Below are positions 18,433 to 28,468 of a stretch of DNA of 30,557 nucleotides, one piece after another. The notes under the pieces were generated by a model. That model ran no database searches. It was not told the DNA's origin and saw only the letters and a program-made list of their open reading frames with translations. Position 1 is the first letter of the stretch. Each line of letters begins with the position of its first letter. Source of the DNA: Didymodactylos carnosus (taxonomy: Eukaryota; Rotifera; Eurotatoria; Philodinida; Philodinidae); NCBI GenBank assembly GCA_905250885.1, contig CAJNOQ010001538.1, positions 1-30,557 on the forward strand, in the 5' to 3' direction. The translations under genes and the position numbers were made by a program.

Positions 18433-20439
18433 CTAAAATTCACATAAATCAAGCGATTTTTGAATAAAATTACAGATAATTTTGTCAAAAATGACAAAAT
18501 CGGTCATTGGCTTATGGTATCAATAATTTCGTGTATTTTCTATTTTGATTATCTGATGATTAAATGATTTTACAGAGACTTGTCACGGGAATTATAGATT
18601 TCTTTGCCTTCATGAAAAACTTCCACTTTAATTTAAATATCTTAAATAATATTTTTTATCTGTTATCCACTTTTATTTGGTAAGAGTTTTGCCCTATCTA
18701 TTGTTTGATTAACGGGTTCAACCATATGTAACTTGTAGATCTAGAAAAGTTTAACTTTTATTTCCTACACTAGTTTATTCAATGTCAGTTCTATCATAGT
18801 ATCGTAATAAACTCTTAGAAAATTAATTATTTATCTGTTTTAACACTTCTTTTGTTGTTGAAATCAAGTATAAAATACTCGATTAATTAATAAAACATAA
18901 TCCTGGGAGCTATATATTTTTTTTTCTCGTTGTCTTTGTTTAACAGACCAAATAAATTAACTTTGTCATACTATGACCCGACACTACTTCTCATTTTAAT
19001 ACGTAATAATGAGTCTATTCATCAGGGAAATAACTATGTTTCATTTTTCTTAATAGAATAGAACTACAGTCGATTAGAATAATTATCTCTTAGAAAAAAA
19101 ATTGAAACAGGAAACAGACACATCGACGTACAGAAAGCACAAGCTCAGACAGATCAAAATTGACTATTTTGTGTCGTCATTCATCCCTGATGTAAATTGA
19201 TCAGGTGAATATAAAACATATATCATCTCATGTCATCAAATTAAAAAGAAAACTAATTCGAATAATGCTTGAGGCGATAAAATGAAATGAATGGACAGAT
19301 GCAGAGGTAAATTTTTCTGATGTAATTTGTCATGAAAGAGATTAAACACAGAAAACCACGATATTCAATTTATAAACATTTAGAAATAAGATATTTACAA
19401 TTACATTTATATAAACTGTTCACGGTCTTTTCCAAATTTAAAAGTTTTCTCTATCGAATGGTGATTATATGATTTATCTCAACAGTTAATTAGTTAATTA
19501 GTTTTATAGAAGGAAAATGTTAGTATAAACTATTGATCAATTCTTTATCTAACTGAACGGCTAAAAGTAATATATCATTATATATCTGTCATATAAAAAT
19601 ACACATCTAATAGTGCTTTCTAAAACGAAGATACTCATTTCATAAATATATTCCGAGCAAAAGCACATGCTGATTAATCTGCTTTCTTCTTCTGAAGAGA
19701 TGAATAATAAAAGAAAAGAATGACTGAAAAGAATGTGTGACGTAGAAAAAAAATCGCATTACGTTTTCATCTTATTTGAACGCAATGTATTTTGTAACGA
19801 TAAATGTCGCCACATACTATTACCAAATGGCTTTTTCTCATCTTTTTTCCTATAATTATTTATTCTTTTTTTTCTTTAGTAAAAATCATTAATTATTATG
19901 TCGAATGTCTCTCATTAAAGATTTTGATTTAATAATTCCTATTCATTACCAAAATTTAAGTAGGCAGAATCTAGGCGACTAATAGATACTTTCAATTCGA
20001 AAATCTCATATTTCAAAAAAGAATGGCCAATATGATAGCAATCAAAATATAACAACTTTTCTATCTATGTGTCAAACAAACTCTACTCCTGTTTATCTAT
20101 CGGCTTCGAAAAAAAGAAAGATCTAGATGAACATTTGAACATTTTAAGTATAGAAAAAAAAAAATGATGTTTTTGAAAATAATATTTTTGTTTTATTTAT
20201 CTCAATTTTTCATTTGTACAACAAAAACATACAAAAAAGAGCAGAAGAATAACAAAAAAACGTCAATGAGCGAACCTGACCAAATGATTCCTTGATATTT
20301 CCTCGGGATATACTTTATAACGGGTAGTTTTTAATGGTGAGGGCGAATCTGATATTCTTTCACCGAAATAAAAGCTGCAAAACTTTTTAAAAAGATTTTA
20401 AAATTAAATTAAGATCTGAAAGTTTTATAGCTCTACAGA
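18433..20439. other. Intergenic region upstream of KDM4
   Basis: No coding potential is seen on either strand. It should contain the KDM4 promoter (minus strand). A small perfect hairpin, TTTTGTCA-AAA-TGACAAAA, lies near 18480-18499, about 50 bp upstream of the KDM4 start. The rest is AT-rich with poly-A/T runs. Confidence 0.45.
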
Positions 20440-20690
20440 AATTGATGCCTTAGTTCCAAAAACTTATCTCGATGTACCCTACAATCTAACAGTATCAGAA
20501 TGTATCCGATTGGACGCTTATGTTTGTTCTCTAGAAAATCTGGTTCCAGTAGGCTCATCCAAGAAGAGTCTATGGGGACAAACACTAATCAGATTCATGA
20601 TCAGCATCAAAAACTATCTGTTATAATATTTACTTCAAGAAAAAATTGAGGAATTATTTGTTGAACTAGTCCCTCGTGAGAACTAGACTA
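20440..20690 (+). repeat. Diverged single-arm copy of the 1075-1651 foldback element
   Basis: This stretch is collinear with the right arm of the foldback at about 1430-1650. Shared blocks include TGATCAGCATCAAAAA (20598-20613 against 1569-1584), CTACAATCT followed by ACTATCAGAA/AGTATCAGAA, TATGGGGA and TTCAAGAAAAA, in the same order and spacing. No facing second arm is seen nearby. It is a degraded relic without coding capacity. Confidence 0.65.
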
Positions 20691-20818
20691 GTCTCAATCA
20701 CTGGGATCAATGAAATACACGGTTGCCTTCGAAAAGAAACAGTTAATATTAAATTGAAAAAGGAAATTGTCACATACATCTGAACCTTTTTTTAAAGAGA
20801 GAAAGTAAATTGAACGAG

Positions 20819-20828
20819 TTTATTTATT
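20819..20828 (-). terminator. Poly(A) signal overlapping the CHFR stop codon
   Basis: On the minus strand, AATAAATAAA includes the TAA stop codon of CHFR (20824-20826). If used, the 3'UTR is only about 15-30 nt. SUCLG2 shows the same arrangement. Confidence 0.5.
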
Positions 20829-23800
20829 GGAAACGAATTTGTTCACAACAATGATTGAATTTTTGTGCATGATACACTTTTGAATACTGTGTACGGCAAT
20901 TGCGACCCCAATGACAATTTTCACGTTCGCGCATGTTAGCCGGTTCAATATCAGCATGACTGATATTAGAACGATATTGATATGCTAATTCTTTAAACAT
21001 TTTCAATCCACATTGATAGCACACAACTTTTTCGGATGGAACTAAAGAAAAAACGCTAATATAAATTGAATCACAATCTTTCTCGTAAAACAACATGACC
21101 CGAATTTTAAGATCGGTTATCTACCGTGATATAGATATCGGAATCATTCTCGGAACAAAAAATTACCTGCTATATTTGGATCAATACCGGTACATTGAAA
21201 CAATTTTTGATCTAAACTATCGCAACAAGCGATTAGTAAATCTTTCGCTAACATATTTTTTGATGTAAGGTATGTCTAAAAAAATAAGTATATATCAGGA
21301 GAACAATTTCGCATTTTTGACCATTACAACTGTGCAATTTGGACGGTTTTCAAACGTACTTCAAAGATGCTACGCCTTCGATAAATATTTCAATAAAACT
21401 GAAGCGTGTAAAGTGCTCAATACTCAAGTGAAATGTGGAAAAAAACTAAAATTTACTTGTAAAACTTGTGTTTCAATGACATTATTATTTACAAGATTGA
21501 CAAGATGCTGTGGTGCAAAATTGTATTCTATAGAAAAATAAAATTTAAACATATGTTCCAAAATAAAATCGCACCATCTTACGCCGCAGTGGATTTAAAC
21601 ACCCCTTGCAATTGGCCTGGTTGCATTTCCAATACATATTACAATAAAACTGATTACATATTGTACCTAAAAATGTTTGTCAATGAGAAGTTCCTATTAT
21701 TGACGTACTATAGGATAAGAGAGTAACAACAACTCACATTGTTGACTAATATTTTGTTCACCACGTCGATCAGGCATTGGATGAATACAACATTGACACA
21801 GTATATGCTTTTGTCCGAGCGCACATTTAAATACTGATGTAGCAGCTGCTACTCCGGCCACTATATAACAAAATTTCTCTAATCGAAATTCAACTATGAG
21901 AAAGTATCAAACATACCAATAGGATGCAGAGGAAGATTCGTTGAACATTGTCGACAACTGTTGATTTGTGCTGGTGCACGTGCCGGTAACCTACGAATCA
22001 GAAAAACATAGAACGGACTTTGTCTAGAGCAAAAGAAACGAGAGAAAATCTATTTACATCATGCAAGGTGGAAAATGGCCAGGATAAGCAATTGGCATTC
22101 TGAATCCTATCCCGTCGTCATCTTCTTCGTCTAAGTCTTCATCAATATCTGCAAGAAAAAAACAAGAAAAATTTAAAAGGCACCTTGATTTAAGGATTTA
22201 TTACTTATCATTTAGAGACATACCTTCGTCATCCATATCCTCATCATCCTCATCATCTTCATTTTCTCGTTCAACTCGTGCATAATCCAAATAAAAACCA
22301 TCGCGACCGACCTAAATATTCATACAGACTCCGTTAACCCGTCTATACCTTCGTTCTCTTATTGTTATTTTGCTTTAAAATAGTTTACCTCATTATTTTT
22401 ATTATTTAAATCGACAATTTCAATTTGTCTTGGTTCAGGTCGTTTGTCCGGAAATGATTTTAAATAAATTTCTATCATATCATTAACAAGAAAATTCTTC
22501 TTTTTGCCAATCACTTTTTGTCGACATTGTGGACCTAAATAAGAATAGAATTAATGATATCATTTTTGTTCTAGAAACTTGATTATCATTTTCAACTAAC
22601 ATGTCCTTTGAATGGCCTCCCAAGAGTGAAAACATCCACTGCAGAAGGTATGGAGACAAGGTTCAAGACTAAAACGAAAAATTCCATAAAAATCAAAGCA
22701 AATTTAAACATTGTGTTAACTGGAATAGTCATTTCAAACCATCGGTTAGACAATATTCGGTTTTAGAGATCGTCACGAACCACGATCTCAACGTCTATAT
22801 TCGGACTGAGTATAAATTCTTTCTCAAAGAGCAAATAAAATGAAAGGACAGCACTTACTCAACGTCAAAGATGGTAAGAAGACACTACCTTCTCTTGAAA
22901 ATGTCAGTGTTGAAGATAAGTATCTGCGCTAGATATCGCCAGATTTGATCGCTACGAGTCTTCTTTTTTTTAGGATTCTGCTTTTCTAATCAAGATAAGT
23001 ACCCGTGAAAGCCTACCGTGAAGTTTCACGGACGGTTGATCTTCCCGACGAAATGACGGATTGATCGATCAACTAAAGGATAATATAAAGAAAATTAGAG
23101 AAAAACGTGCATCCTAATAGTATACTATCAAAATTAGATGCTTTTATTTTTACAATTGGATCCATAGCGTTAAGCGCGTATATGGATCGGATTTGTCAGA
23201 AACGGTGTAGAACTATCTGAGATATACAGATGAAATGTCGTCTATCTTAACCGCTTACCTCAGTGGATTTTGAATTATATCTTGACAACAGGCACATATC
23301 AAAAGTTTTTCCATATCTGTGCCAGCAGTCATTTCAAACTCACGATTGTTCACTGGTTTTGGCTCAACATCATTACTTTTTTTCTTTTCTTCTTCTGTTA
23401 CTGTTGTTGTTACTATTGCCAATTGATAATTATTCTCCTTTTGATCATCTAAAATAAGAAAAATTAGTACTGGAAACTTTCAATAGAATGTCTCATACCA
23501 CTCGACGATGGTTGTGAATCTTCATAAATTGGTGTCTAAGAGTAAAAGAAGAAGGTATGTGTTACAGTGAACACGGGGTGTAACTATACAAAAATTGCAG
23601 TAGATGAAAAAGTCTCACATCGTTATTAACAAGTTGCGTTGTATTTAAACTGTCTTCATCCGAAAATGCTTCAGCATTATCAATTTGTAATACAATATCT
23701 AGAACAAACAAGAGAAAAAATTATGAGTAATTGGTTTTACATCAGTGTAGATGACATACTAAATTGTGGATCGTCTTCTCTATATACAATTTGAACACTA

Positions 23801-24375
23801 TCACCAGATTTCACTAGAATACGCTACAAATGAAAAAGAAAAACATATTGTGTAAGCTGAACAACAATTTAACTTACCATATTTTTGGGCAACTTTTGAC
23901 TTTTATTTAATAATGTACCATTTGTACTTAAATCTTTAATATATAATTCTCCTTCATCATACTCAAACATACAATGTGTTGATGACAAATACCGATTATT
24001 TGGAATTGAAAAATCATTATCTAAAAATATCTTTAGTGCTTGTATTATAAGTGACTTGTGCAGGATTCCCGATCAGAGAAGAGGGAGGGGGCAGAGGGGC
24101 ACTGGCTCCTCCCTAAAAAAACTTTTACTCTTGCTGGCAAAACCTTTGACGTTTTCCCATCAGCAACGTTCTGCGAAAAATTTCGAAAACTTTTTTCTGC
24201 GAAGCAAAATTTTTAGTCCCTCCCATCCCTGAGAACAGCTGGAAACCTTGGACTTGTATTACGTTACGCACTGAGAATACTCACTGTTTGCACGTCCAAT
24301 TTTGTATTTGTCTTTTGACACTGAAATGACACTATGGTTTTTTAAGTTTATCAATCGATATAATGTGACACTCAT
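20824..24375 (-). CDS. CHFR: CHFR E3 ubiquitin ligase (FHA, RING, PBZ)
   Basis: CHFR delays mitotic entry under stress by ubiquitinating mitotic kinases and binds poly(ADP-ribose). Exons in order are 24375..24285, 24020..23878, 23823..23760, 23698..23619, 23535..23499, 23448..23259, 22668..22601, 22534..22389, 22311..22224, 22148..22058, 21990..21917, 21860..21738, 21666..21583, 21527..21457, 21275..21167 and 21041..20824, encoding 558 aa (human 664). The FHA domain (about 1-98) shows G27-R28, S43..H46 and N64-G65. The C3HC4 RING has Cys190, Cys193, Cys206, His208, Cys211, Cys214, Cys225 and Cys228. An acidic linker (about 285-312) precedes the CHFR-specific cysteine-rich region (about 346-497). 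The C-terminal PBZ finger has Cys529, Cys535, His544 and His550. All 15 junctions keep phase. The shorter length comes from a compact middle linker. Confidence 0.94.
22669..23258 (-). other. 590 bp intron of CHFR, hairpin-rich
   Basis: This intron interrupts the RING domain between its first and second Cys pairs and is about ten times the usual intron length here. It contains CCGTGAAGTTTCACGG (23016-23031), GAGATCGT with facing ACGATCTC around an 8-nt loop (about 22766-22789) and AACC-ATC-GGTT (about 22737-22747). Its base composition is less AT-rich than the intergenic DNA. It may hold an old insertion. Confidence 0.5.
24021..24284 (-). other. 264 bp first intron of CHFR with a GC-richer insert
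   Basis: The intron separates the first FHA strands from the rest of the domain. Its centre (about 24065-24235) has a G-rich run near 24082-24100 on the + strand, followed by CTCCTCCCTAAAA, and later TTTTTAGTCCCTCCC. This is unlike the neighbouring AT-rich introns and may be a short mobile-element relic. Confidence 0.4.
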
Positions 24376-25816
24376 CTGGAATAAAACAAAAGAATAACGA
24401 ATTGCAATAAAAAAACAAATTAGCTTCTTCTGGTTCGACTAAATAAAAATAAATAAGGAGGAAGCTTCCGAGTACATTGTTTAATAATATCGAATCCAAG
24501 ACCGTCCCTGAGCAGAAAAGTTGTTGTGTGTTCATCGGCCTTATCTACTATAAGAAACAGATAGTTGTACATACAAGACTTGATTTTTTTGCTGTTACCT
24601 CAAAACAATCGTTGAGTTTGTGATAAGCATAAGTATATTTTTTCTGTTATACAAGAACTGGGGCCTGTTTCTCAAAAAAACTTAAGTAAAATATTTTACT
24701 TAAGTGAGTTTCTCAAAAACACTTAAGTATAATTTCCTGTTTACTTAAGTGAAATTATTCACTTAAGTAAAACTTAAGTTTTTTCGAGAAACACGCCGCA
24801 CTTAAGTTGTTTTGAGAAACAGGCCCCTGGCCCCTGAATTTTGTCTTAATATCCAGTAACTTTATCCGTGTATAGAGTTTTTTTCCGAAAAAACTCCACA
24901 AGGCTGATTTGTGAGCTAATTTCCTAACTTATTATATTTGCCTGCTGCGCGTACAAGTACACTTTGCGAAAAGAAACCGCAGAGTACCTGTAGAACTGAC
25001 GAAAAAACTTGATTAGAAACAGTATTCTGGTTACATTGTCTTAATTCATAAAGAGCCTAGAAACAAGTGGAACGAGTTTAAAAAATGACAATCAACAAAA
25101 AGGGATGTTGGCCTGAAGCTATTTTCTCTATTGTCGCCACAGTTCGTTAATTTTTCATACTTTATGTTAAGTAAAAAACTCATCAATGGCAGAAGCTATA
25201 AAAAACTTAAAAATTCAACTAAACAGTAGAAAAACAGTAGAATAATAATATAATAAACAAATAATAATTATTGTTGTAAATACAGTGTAGAAAATTAAAA
25301 ATTAGTGATTAGCTGTTTTGATGTACCAGTGATATAATCCGTTCACTAATATTCGTTTATGCATTGACTTTATAGAGATAATGGATCAACAGAACGATGT
25401 CTAACATCTTTTGCATTTTAACTATTTATTTTTTCTGTTGCCTATCGGTACGGATAATCCTAGTTTCAAGATAGAATTGTTGATAATGTGGCTTTTTTTG
25501 CCAATGGAAATATGATGAAAGTAAAAGTATACTTTCGAGTTTGAATTCAACTTGTGTCTGTTTCTTCAAAAATTAGTTGATTTAATTCAAAACATTTTCA
25601 CGTGTAAATTGAATTTTTTTCGTTTCTGTTGTAGGCTAAATCTCTTTTCTAATGAGCTTCATTTCAATTGTTGTGATGAAGACAGTTACTATTTTCGCAT
25701 GGCTTTTGGGAGATAATGGTAAGGTGTCATTTTACGGGAGTATTTTCACCTTGAGCTCTGCTAATATATCGTGTTAATAAGAATTTAGGATTAGTTTAGT
25801 ACATCTTTTATTTTAG
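24376..25816. promoter_or_regulatory. Divergent CHFR/SUCLG2 intergenic region
   Basis: The two genes diverge from this 1.44 kb, so both promoters should lie here. No coding potential is seen. Candidate 5'UTR intron donors are GGTAAC at 24598 (minus, for CHFR) and GTAAGG at 25719 (plus, for SUCLG2). Each could pair with the AG immediately before the respective ATG. A 0.17 kb palindromic MITE sits at 24661-24826. Confidence 0.5.
24661..24826. mobile_element. Palindromic MITE with repeated CTTAAGT
   Basis: The termini 24661-24687 and 24800-24826 are inverted copies matching at 26 of 27 positions, starting GGGCCTGTTTCTCAAAA. CTG flanks both ends (24658-24660 and 24827-24829), a plausible 3 bp target-site duplication. 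The 166 bp interior has CTTAAGT seven times and further GTTTCTCAAAA/TTTTCGAGAAAC blocks, so almost the whole element can fold. There is no coding capacity. A 3 bp duplication would fit PIF/Harbinger- or Academ-like elements, but the family is not proved. Confidence 0.8.
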
Positions 25817-28467
25817 ATGAATTCACGTGCTATAATTCGATTGTGCGATTTGTCGATCCGTAATTCATCAAGTTTAATAGCATCATCGACGAGTACTTAC
25901 CAAGTAAACTATTTTTATTCATGATCTAATATTACAGAGAGATAAACGTTTTCTTCTTGCTTTAGTCACGTCGTTGGATTAGTTTACATGAATATCAAAG
26001 CAAAAAAATACTTCATGAGAATAATTTAAATGTACAACGTTTTCAGGTAGTTGATACGCCAGAAGATGCATTCAAAGCTGGACAAGAATTAAGTAAGAAG
26101 GATGAGCTTATTGGATGCTTCTTCGTTTCATATCCATATTTTTTTGTTTAGTGAACACAATCGCTAAAGAATTAGTTATTAAAGCACAAATATTGGCTGG
26201 AGGTCGTGGAAAGGGTACATTTGATAGTGGACTAAAGGGAGGAGTCAAATTAACCAAAGAGTAAGACTATTTATTATGGTTGAAACGATCTTGAGAATTC
26301 TTTTCTCATTTTTTTAGTCCAAAAGAAGCACAAAAGATTGTGAAACAAATGGTTAAATATCGCTTAGTAACAAAACAAACACCGAAAGAAGGAGTCGAAG
26401 TTCAAAAGGTATTCAATTTTTCTCTGAAAATTTCTGTTTCATCTTGATTAATTTTGAGTTTAGGTTATGGTAGCCGAAGCCTTGGATATAGCACGTGAAA
26501 CATATTTAGCCATCTTATTGGACCGTGCTTATGGCGGTGCTGTACTTATGGGTTCTCCGTGTGGAGGTGTTGATATTGAAGAAGTAGCTGAAAAAACGCC
26601 TGATCAAATTTATACGGTGTGTATTCATTGACTTTCGTAATTTGCATAATTTATCTTAAGCTGATGTGTTTAGACTCCTATCGATCCCGTACGTGGGATG
26701 CAAAAAGAACAAGCACATGATATGGCCGTTAAACTTGGTTTCAAAGATAAATTAGCGAATGAGGTTCGTTGACATCACAAAAAATGTCGACTTACAAAAT
26801 TTATATGCTCTGTTCATTTCATTATTCGTTTTACGTAGGCTGCTGAACAAATTCTCAGATTATATAAACTATTTTTGAAATATGATTGTACACAAATAGA
26901 AATAAATCCTTTCGGCGAAACACCAGATGGACGCGGTAAAACAATTTTCATTTTTTTTCTTCTGTCTATACGCAATCTAAACTTAAAAAAAGTCCTTCTC
27001 AACTCTATAATCTGTGCTTTTAGTGATTAATTTTGATGCCAAATTAAGTTTTGACGATAACGCAAAATTTCGCCAACAAAATGTATTCGATCAGGAAGAT
27101 ACAAGTGAAAGTGACCAACGTGAAGTGGAAGCAACACAAGCTGGACTAAATTATATTGGTTTACAAGGAAATATTGGTTGCTTGGGTATGTCTCATTTGG
27201 ACGCATTAGAGCACTAGGTTCATTCATCTCGATTTTGAATCATTTTGAACTACTATACACTAATGGTTTTCGTTTTTTTATAGTTAATGGAGCCGGACTA
27301 GCTATGGGTATGCTTTAAAAGTTGATGTTTGTGTTGGATTTAATATGTGATTTCTTTATATTTGTCTTAGGAACTATGGATATCATAAAATTGCACGGTG
27401 GTCAACCGGCCAATTTTCTTGACGTTGGAGGTTAGTATCTGTTATTATTAAAAATGAATTTCTTGAATAATCTTGCTTCTTTTTCTAGGTGGTGTCAAAG
27501 AAGAGCAAGTATTGGACGCATTCAAAATTTTATTTAATGACTCGCAGGTTCGATAAAACGTTTCTTATATATCTTATAACGTCATACGCAGTATTTGTAA
27601 GAAAAAAAAAATAAATCATCATCAGGAGTGGTCGAAGAAAAAATAACTTGAAGCTCAGAATAAACGGATTGATCTTGTACTCAATTTGTTTTGTCAATCT
27701 ATTATGAGAATGCTGTGTATGAGCTGAGCTCAAAGTACGCGTAATAACAAGTTCTGCAAAATTGTGTGTATTCGATACTCATTTCAACAATTTTCATTAA
27801 ACAACAAATTAGAAAAAGGCAGAAGAAAGCTGGGCAATCAACATGATACGAATGTGCAGTAGATTAAATTTTGTATAATAAAATATTCTTAAGGTTTCAT
27901 GTCTTGAGAGAGATCTTCGAATTTACGATCCACTGATAAAAATTAACTATACAAATGTTTCAGCATGCAGCCATAAACATTAGTTTAAACTATTCGCAAA
28001 TTACTCAGTCATGTTAGCTCACAAATAGCTCACAGAGTTTTTTCGGCGCGGAGCTCGGTAATCATACTCGTAACTTCTTAACTGATTCATTACTAAATTT
28101 CTCATTCAGTTGATATGAAGGCATGAGATCTCATTCAATCTACCAGAAAGCTTGCGTTTTTCATTTTAGGTTAAAGCTGTACTTGTCAATATATTTGGTG
28201 GTATTGTCAATTGTGCTATTATCGCTAATGGAATTGTAAAAGCGTGTCAAAAATTGGGTTTAAAAATCCCGCTAGTCGTTCGATTACAAGGTATGATTAA
28301 TTTATTTGTAATAAAATTTATAGTGTTTATAATATCTTTTCTATTAAATAGGTACAAATATGGATGAGGCACGAAAAATTCTACAAAATAGTGCGTTACC
28401 GATAACAGCTGAGAATGACTTTGAACAAGCAGCTATAAAAGTTTGCTCGATGGTACATGGTAAATAA
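25817..28467 (+). CDS. SUCLG2: Succinyl-CoA ligase (GDP-forming) beta subunit, mitochondrial
   Basis: With the alpha subunit, this TCA-cycle enzyme makes succinate and GTP from succinyl-CoA in the mitochondrial matrix. Exons are 25817..25903, 25966..26092, 26152..26260, 26318..26408, 26464..26616, 26674..26763, 26839..26935, 27024..27185, 27284..27307, 27371..27430, 27489..27547, 28170..28290 and 28352..28467, encoding 431 aa (human 432). Residues 1-33 are Ser/Arg-rich like a mitochondrial presequence. The ATP-grasp domain begins at LHEYQSKK, with the nucleotide-binding [12 protein letters not shown] (82-93). Asn242 and Asp256 match the magnesium ligands. NGAGLAM (307-313) and LDVGGGVK (330-337) start the CoA-ligase domain. 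[15 protein letters not shown] and NCAIIANGI resemble SUCLG2 more than the ATP-type SUCLA2. Exon 9 is only 24 nt. Intron 11 is 622 bp while the others are 55-98 bp. Confidence 0.95.
27548..28169 (+). other. 622 bp intron 11 of SUCLG2
   Basis: The intron runs from GTTCGA to CATTTTAG and is far longer than its sister introns. It holds no coding frame that I recognise. A GC-richer patch (about 28040-28060, GGCGCGGAGCTCGG) and repeated AGCTCACA strings (about 28015-28035) break the AT-rich background. Confidence 0.5.
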
Positions 28468-28468
28468 A
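28463..28468 (+). terminator. Poly(A) signal overlapping the SUCLG2 stop codon
   Basis: AATAAA spans the TAA stop codon (28465-28467). Cleavage 10-30 nt downstream would leave almost no 3'UTR. A second, more distal site is possible. Confidence 0.45.

Noticed and set aside
21042-21096. N-terminal extension (MLFYEKD...) of the last CHFR exon
   Set aside because: It ends in a TTTCTTTAG acceptor at 21042 and does not match CHFR. The preceding exon ending at 21167 joins in phase to 21041.
21272-21726. Two + strand open frames with many Cys
   Set aside because: They are antisense to CHFR exons 13-15. The minus-strand reading gives a continuous, phase-consistent CHFR protein.
24332-24535. 67-codon minus-strand open frame upstream of CHFR
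   Set aside because: It is in a different frame from the FHA exon and crosses the likely 5' intron. No domain is visible.
27027-27227. 66-codon minus-strand open frame
   Set aside because: It is the antisense shadow of SUCLG2 exon 8.
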